Source of the DNA: a virus
IMG/VR virus record: IMGVR_UViG_3300044977_000027
Location: 1 to 22,948 of that record
Length of the DNA: 22,948 bases
Strand: one strand, 5' to 3'
The notes under the pieces are model-generated. The model saw only the letters and a list, made by a program, of their open reading frames with translations. It was not told the DNA's origin and ran no database searches. Every line of letters begins with the position of its first letter. Position 1 is the first letter of the stretch. Position numbers and translations under genes: made by a program. Below, piece after piece: positions 22,035 to 22,948 of this stretch.

Positions 22035-22948
22035 CAGGCGGTGTATCCTCTGATCGAGGGCGCGATCCGCAGCGGCCCTCCGGTGCGTTCCTCGGCCCAG
22101 GCCAGCATTTCGGCCTTCTGCGCCGCCTGCTCGACGTTCTGGATCCGCTGCTGCTTCGCCATCAGGGTGAAGTAGCTGGGCTGCCCGTTCTTCTCCTCGT
22201 CGGAAAACTCATAGATGGCCTTGGCCGCCAGCCTCCACTGCAGCGCCTCCAGGAAGCGCGGCGGCACCTCGACGCCGTTGGTCATGTCGCCGGGGTCTTG
22301 GATGAAGCGCCGCGCCAGCGCGACGATGGTGCCGTTGTAGAAGCCGTTCTGGTTGAGAGTCGGCCAGATCTTGATCACCGGCTGCGCCAACGGTCTGTCG
22401 ACGAAGCACGATACCGACCGGTCGCCCTGGAAGTTGAGGTTCGGCAGGTTCCAGTAATCGTCCATGTTGAGCTTGCCGAGCTCGATCGTCGTGTGGTTCG
22501 AGAGCCCGAACATGAACTGATTGACCGTCCACGGCCCCGTGGTCTCGGACAGCACCGCCTGTCCGGTCTCGGCCAGGATCGCGACCCCGGTCTCGGCCAG
22601 GACCTGCTGGCCCGGCAGCGCCAGTTTGACGTATTGCGCGAAGACCGCTGGTTGGAGGTCCGCGTAATACCACTGCCCAGGCGTCAGCGTCGTCGAGGGC
22701 AGCGTCTGGGACAGCGTGAAGTTGACCCCGTCGGGTGACGTCAAGACCTGGAGCGCCACGTTGGCGAGCGGGGCCGCGCCGCCCTGGAGCACCCCGATGG
22801 TGTCGACCTCGGTCACGCTCCCGAAATTCACCACCACACCTGCGGGGTTCTGCAGCACCACGTCGGCATTGGGCGCGCCCGCGAACAGGATGCTGGCGTC
22901 AGCGCCCGTCAGCGTCGAGGCCGGCCCGCGGTAGGGATTGAATTGCCG
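22034..22948 (-). CDS. Head-tail adaptor-like phage structural protein with discoidin-like segment (5' end outside window)
   Basis: The frame is open to the right edge, so at least 304 residues are visible and the start lies beyond the window. An internal GTG at 22861 could be mistaken for the start. The C-terminal half has the look of podovirus adaptor/stabilisation proteins: NLPNLNF, a VDRPLAQPVIKIWP strand pair, then PPRFLEALQWRLAAKA and a helical tail ending AWAEERTGG. The N-terminal half contains a discoidin/F5-8C-like stretch (LTSPDGVNFT ... GQWYYADL ... AQYVKLALPG), a fold that often binds sugars. Between them sit three tandem 8-residue units of the type xxxLAETG. The TGA overlaps the next ATG by one base, so translation is coupled. 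Family placement rests on motif memory only; it could be any portal-proximal neck protein. Confidence 0.6.
   Translation of the reverse strand, partial: RQFNPYRGPASTLTGADASILFAGAPNADVVLQNPAGVVVNFGSVTEVDTIGVLQGGAAPLANVALQVLTSPDGVNFTLSQTLPSTTLTPGQWYYADLQPAVFAQYVKLALPGQQVLAETGVAILAETGQAVLSETTGPWTVNQFMFGLSNHTTIELGKLNMDDYWNLPNLNFQGDRSVSCFVDRPLAQPVIKIWPTLNQNGFYNGTIVALARRFIQDPGDMTNGVEVPPRFLEALQWRLAAKAIYEFSDEEKNGQPSYFTLMAKQQRIQNVEQAAQKAEMLAWAEERTGGPLRIAPSIRGYTA
22538..22609 (-). repeat. Three tandem 24-bp units inside the adaptor-like gene
   Basis: Units lie at 22586-22609, 22562-22585 and 22538-22561. The first two share an identical 16-base core (ccggtctcggccagga on the plus strand); the third is diverged. 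They encode three in-frame 8-residue units (QQVLAETG, VAILAETG, QAVLSETT), so unit gain or loss would keep the frame. Confidence 0.85.

Overview
This window looks like the late structural region of a tailed bacteriophage or prophage. The short-tail (podovirus) type is most likely, because it encodes head-tail adaptor-like, nozzle-like and internal-virion-like proteins but no sheath, tube or long tape-measure gene. By eye the DNA is roughly 60-65% G+C with proteobacterial-type Shine-Dalgarno sites, so a GC-rich proteobacterial host (Rhizobiales- or Burkholderia-like) is a reasonable inference but is not proven. There is no integrase, rRNA, tRNA or host housekeeping gene, so lysogeny cannot be judged.

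All 20 genes are on the minus strand and are read from high to low coordinates. Almost every junction is an ATGA, TGATG, GTGA or TTGA overlap, or an abutting stop/start. The only real gaps are 17 bp (9253-9269), 79 bp (7623-7701) and 98 bp (4229-4326). No gene-free stretch reaches 300 bp.

Layout in transcription order: (A) 22948-12543 is the tail module. It holds an adaptor-like protein with a discoidin-like part (cut by the window edge), a zinc-ribbon protein, two exported fiber-like proteins, a head-tail adaptor, a collar-domain fiber and a nozzle-like protein. (B) 12562-7702 holds a 917-residue repeat-rich fiber-like protein and four small proteins; all but the last carry Sec-type signal peptides or signal anchors. 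(C) 7622-5508 holds three enzymes: a radical SAM protein with an extra N-terminal CPxC/CPxHG module, a sulfotransferase-like P-loop protein and a GNAT acetyltransferase. A good sigma70-like promoter lies just upstream. (D) 5508-1 holds internal-virion-like proteins, a free-standing GIY-YIG/NUMOD3 homing endonuclease lodged between two of them, and a partial gene at the left edge.

The most unusual points are these. Six consecutive-module phage proteins have export signals, two of them in front of fiber-anchor motifs. The enzyme trio seems to have its own promoter and could modify virion or surface components. Two large internal-virion-like genes are in one frame, separated by a single TGA. The homing endonuclease is flanked by low-GC DNA that may mark a co-conversion tract.
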